From the NCBI RefSeq assembly GCF_000708285.2, contig NZ_JAUG01000018.1, positions 1-60,104 of the forward strand: a stretch of 60,104 nucleotides of DNA. Direction: 5' to 3'. This document shows, piece by piece, positions 60,087 through 60,104 of this stretch. Source of the stretch: Pedobacter borealis DSM 19626 (GTDB taxonomy: Bacteria; Bacteroidota; Bacteroidia; Sphingobacteriales; Sphingobacteriaceae). The stretch's first letter is position 1. Every line of letters starts with the position of its first letter. The position numbers were made by a program, and so were the translations under genes. Under the pieces are notes generated by a model. It was given only the letters and a program-made list of their open reading frames with translations, made no database searches and had not been told where the DNA came from.

Positions 60087-60104
60087 AACCTGAGTTCGAT
60101 TATT
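60087..60104. repeat. Left end of an AACCTGAG element, cut by the window edge
   Basis: AACCTGAGTTCGATTATT is identical to the left end of the element at 31020-31211. The rest lies beyond the window. Confidence 0.6.

Overview
The window looks like chromosomal DNA from a member of the Bacteroidota, most likely a Pedobacter-like Sphingobacteriaceae. The evidence is a SusC/SusD pair, a GldB gliding lipoprotein next to a PorT-type barrel and nadE, a long SecA of about 1158 residues, many lipoproteins and Gln-ending signal peptides, AT-rich intergenic DNA, and several starts preceded by the Bacteroidota -7 box TAnnTTTG instead of a Shine-Dalgarno site. The genus is an inference. I saw no rRNA, tRNA, CRISPR array, plasmid or phage module.

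Layout. 1-2.2 kb: a DUF2459 protein, a frameshifted VOC gene and a DUF4180 gene whose 3' end is tandemly duplicated. 2.2-9.8 kb: typA, two tandem LpxL-like acyltransferases, a serine hydrolase, an unknown protein with a kinase-like motif, a repeat cluster and a PfpI/DJ-1 protein. 10-16.2 kb: two glycosyltransferases with a DUF1016 nuclease between them, a gutted Tricorn-type peptidase, a methyltransferase and a rhomboid protease. 16.2-25.1 kb: GH29 fucosidase, a CREST/ceramidase-like membrane protein, ThuA protein, LMW phosphatase, S1/P1 nuclease, small lipoproteins, fumC and rsgA. 25.1-30.9 kb: susD-susC and a DUF2027/Smr protein. 30.9-36.9 kb: nested repeats, a pirin-like protein, a small secreted protein just upstream of secA, secA, and a VapBC-type toxin-antitoxin pair. 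37-46.3 kb: SPOR protein, M20 peptidase, a second serine hydrolase, SGNH hydrolase, GIY-YIG protein, dnaG, yraN and a glutaminyl cyclase. 46.4-53.3 kb: secreted proteins, TfoX-N protein, rnhB, glycosyltransferase, gcvT, a second DUF1016 gene and comB. 53.3-60.1 kb: a barrel protein, an astacin-like protease, a patatin gene split by a 187-bp element, gldB, a PorT-like protein and nadE.

Most genes are ordinary core and envelope functions. The distinctive feature is the intergenic DNA, which is full of at least six families of short palindromic elements, some nested and one flanking a GIY-YIG gene. The strongest direct observations are a MITE-like insertion in the patatin gene with an exact 8-bp target duplication, an exact 232-bp tandem duplication, palindrome pairs at matching positions inside both DUF1016 genes, and a small secreted protein upstream of secA. 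Functional claims rest on reading motifs by eye; no database search was run.
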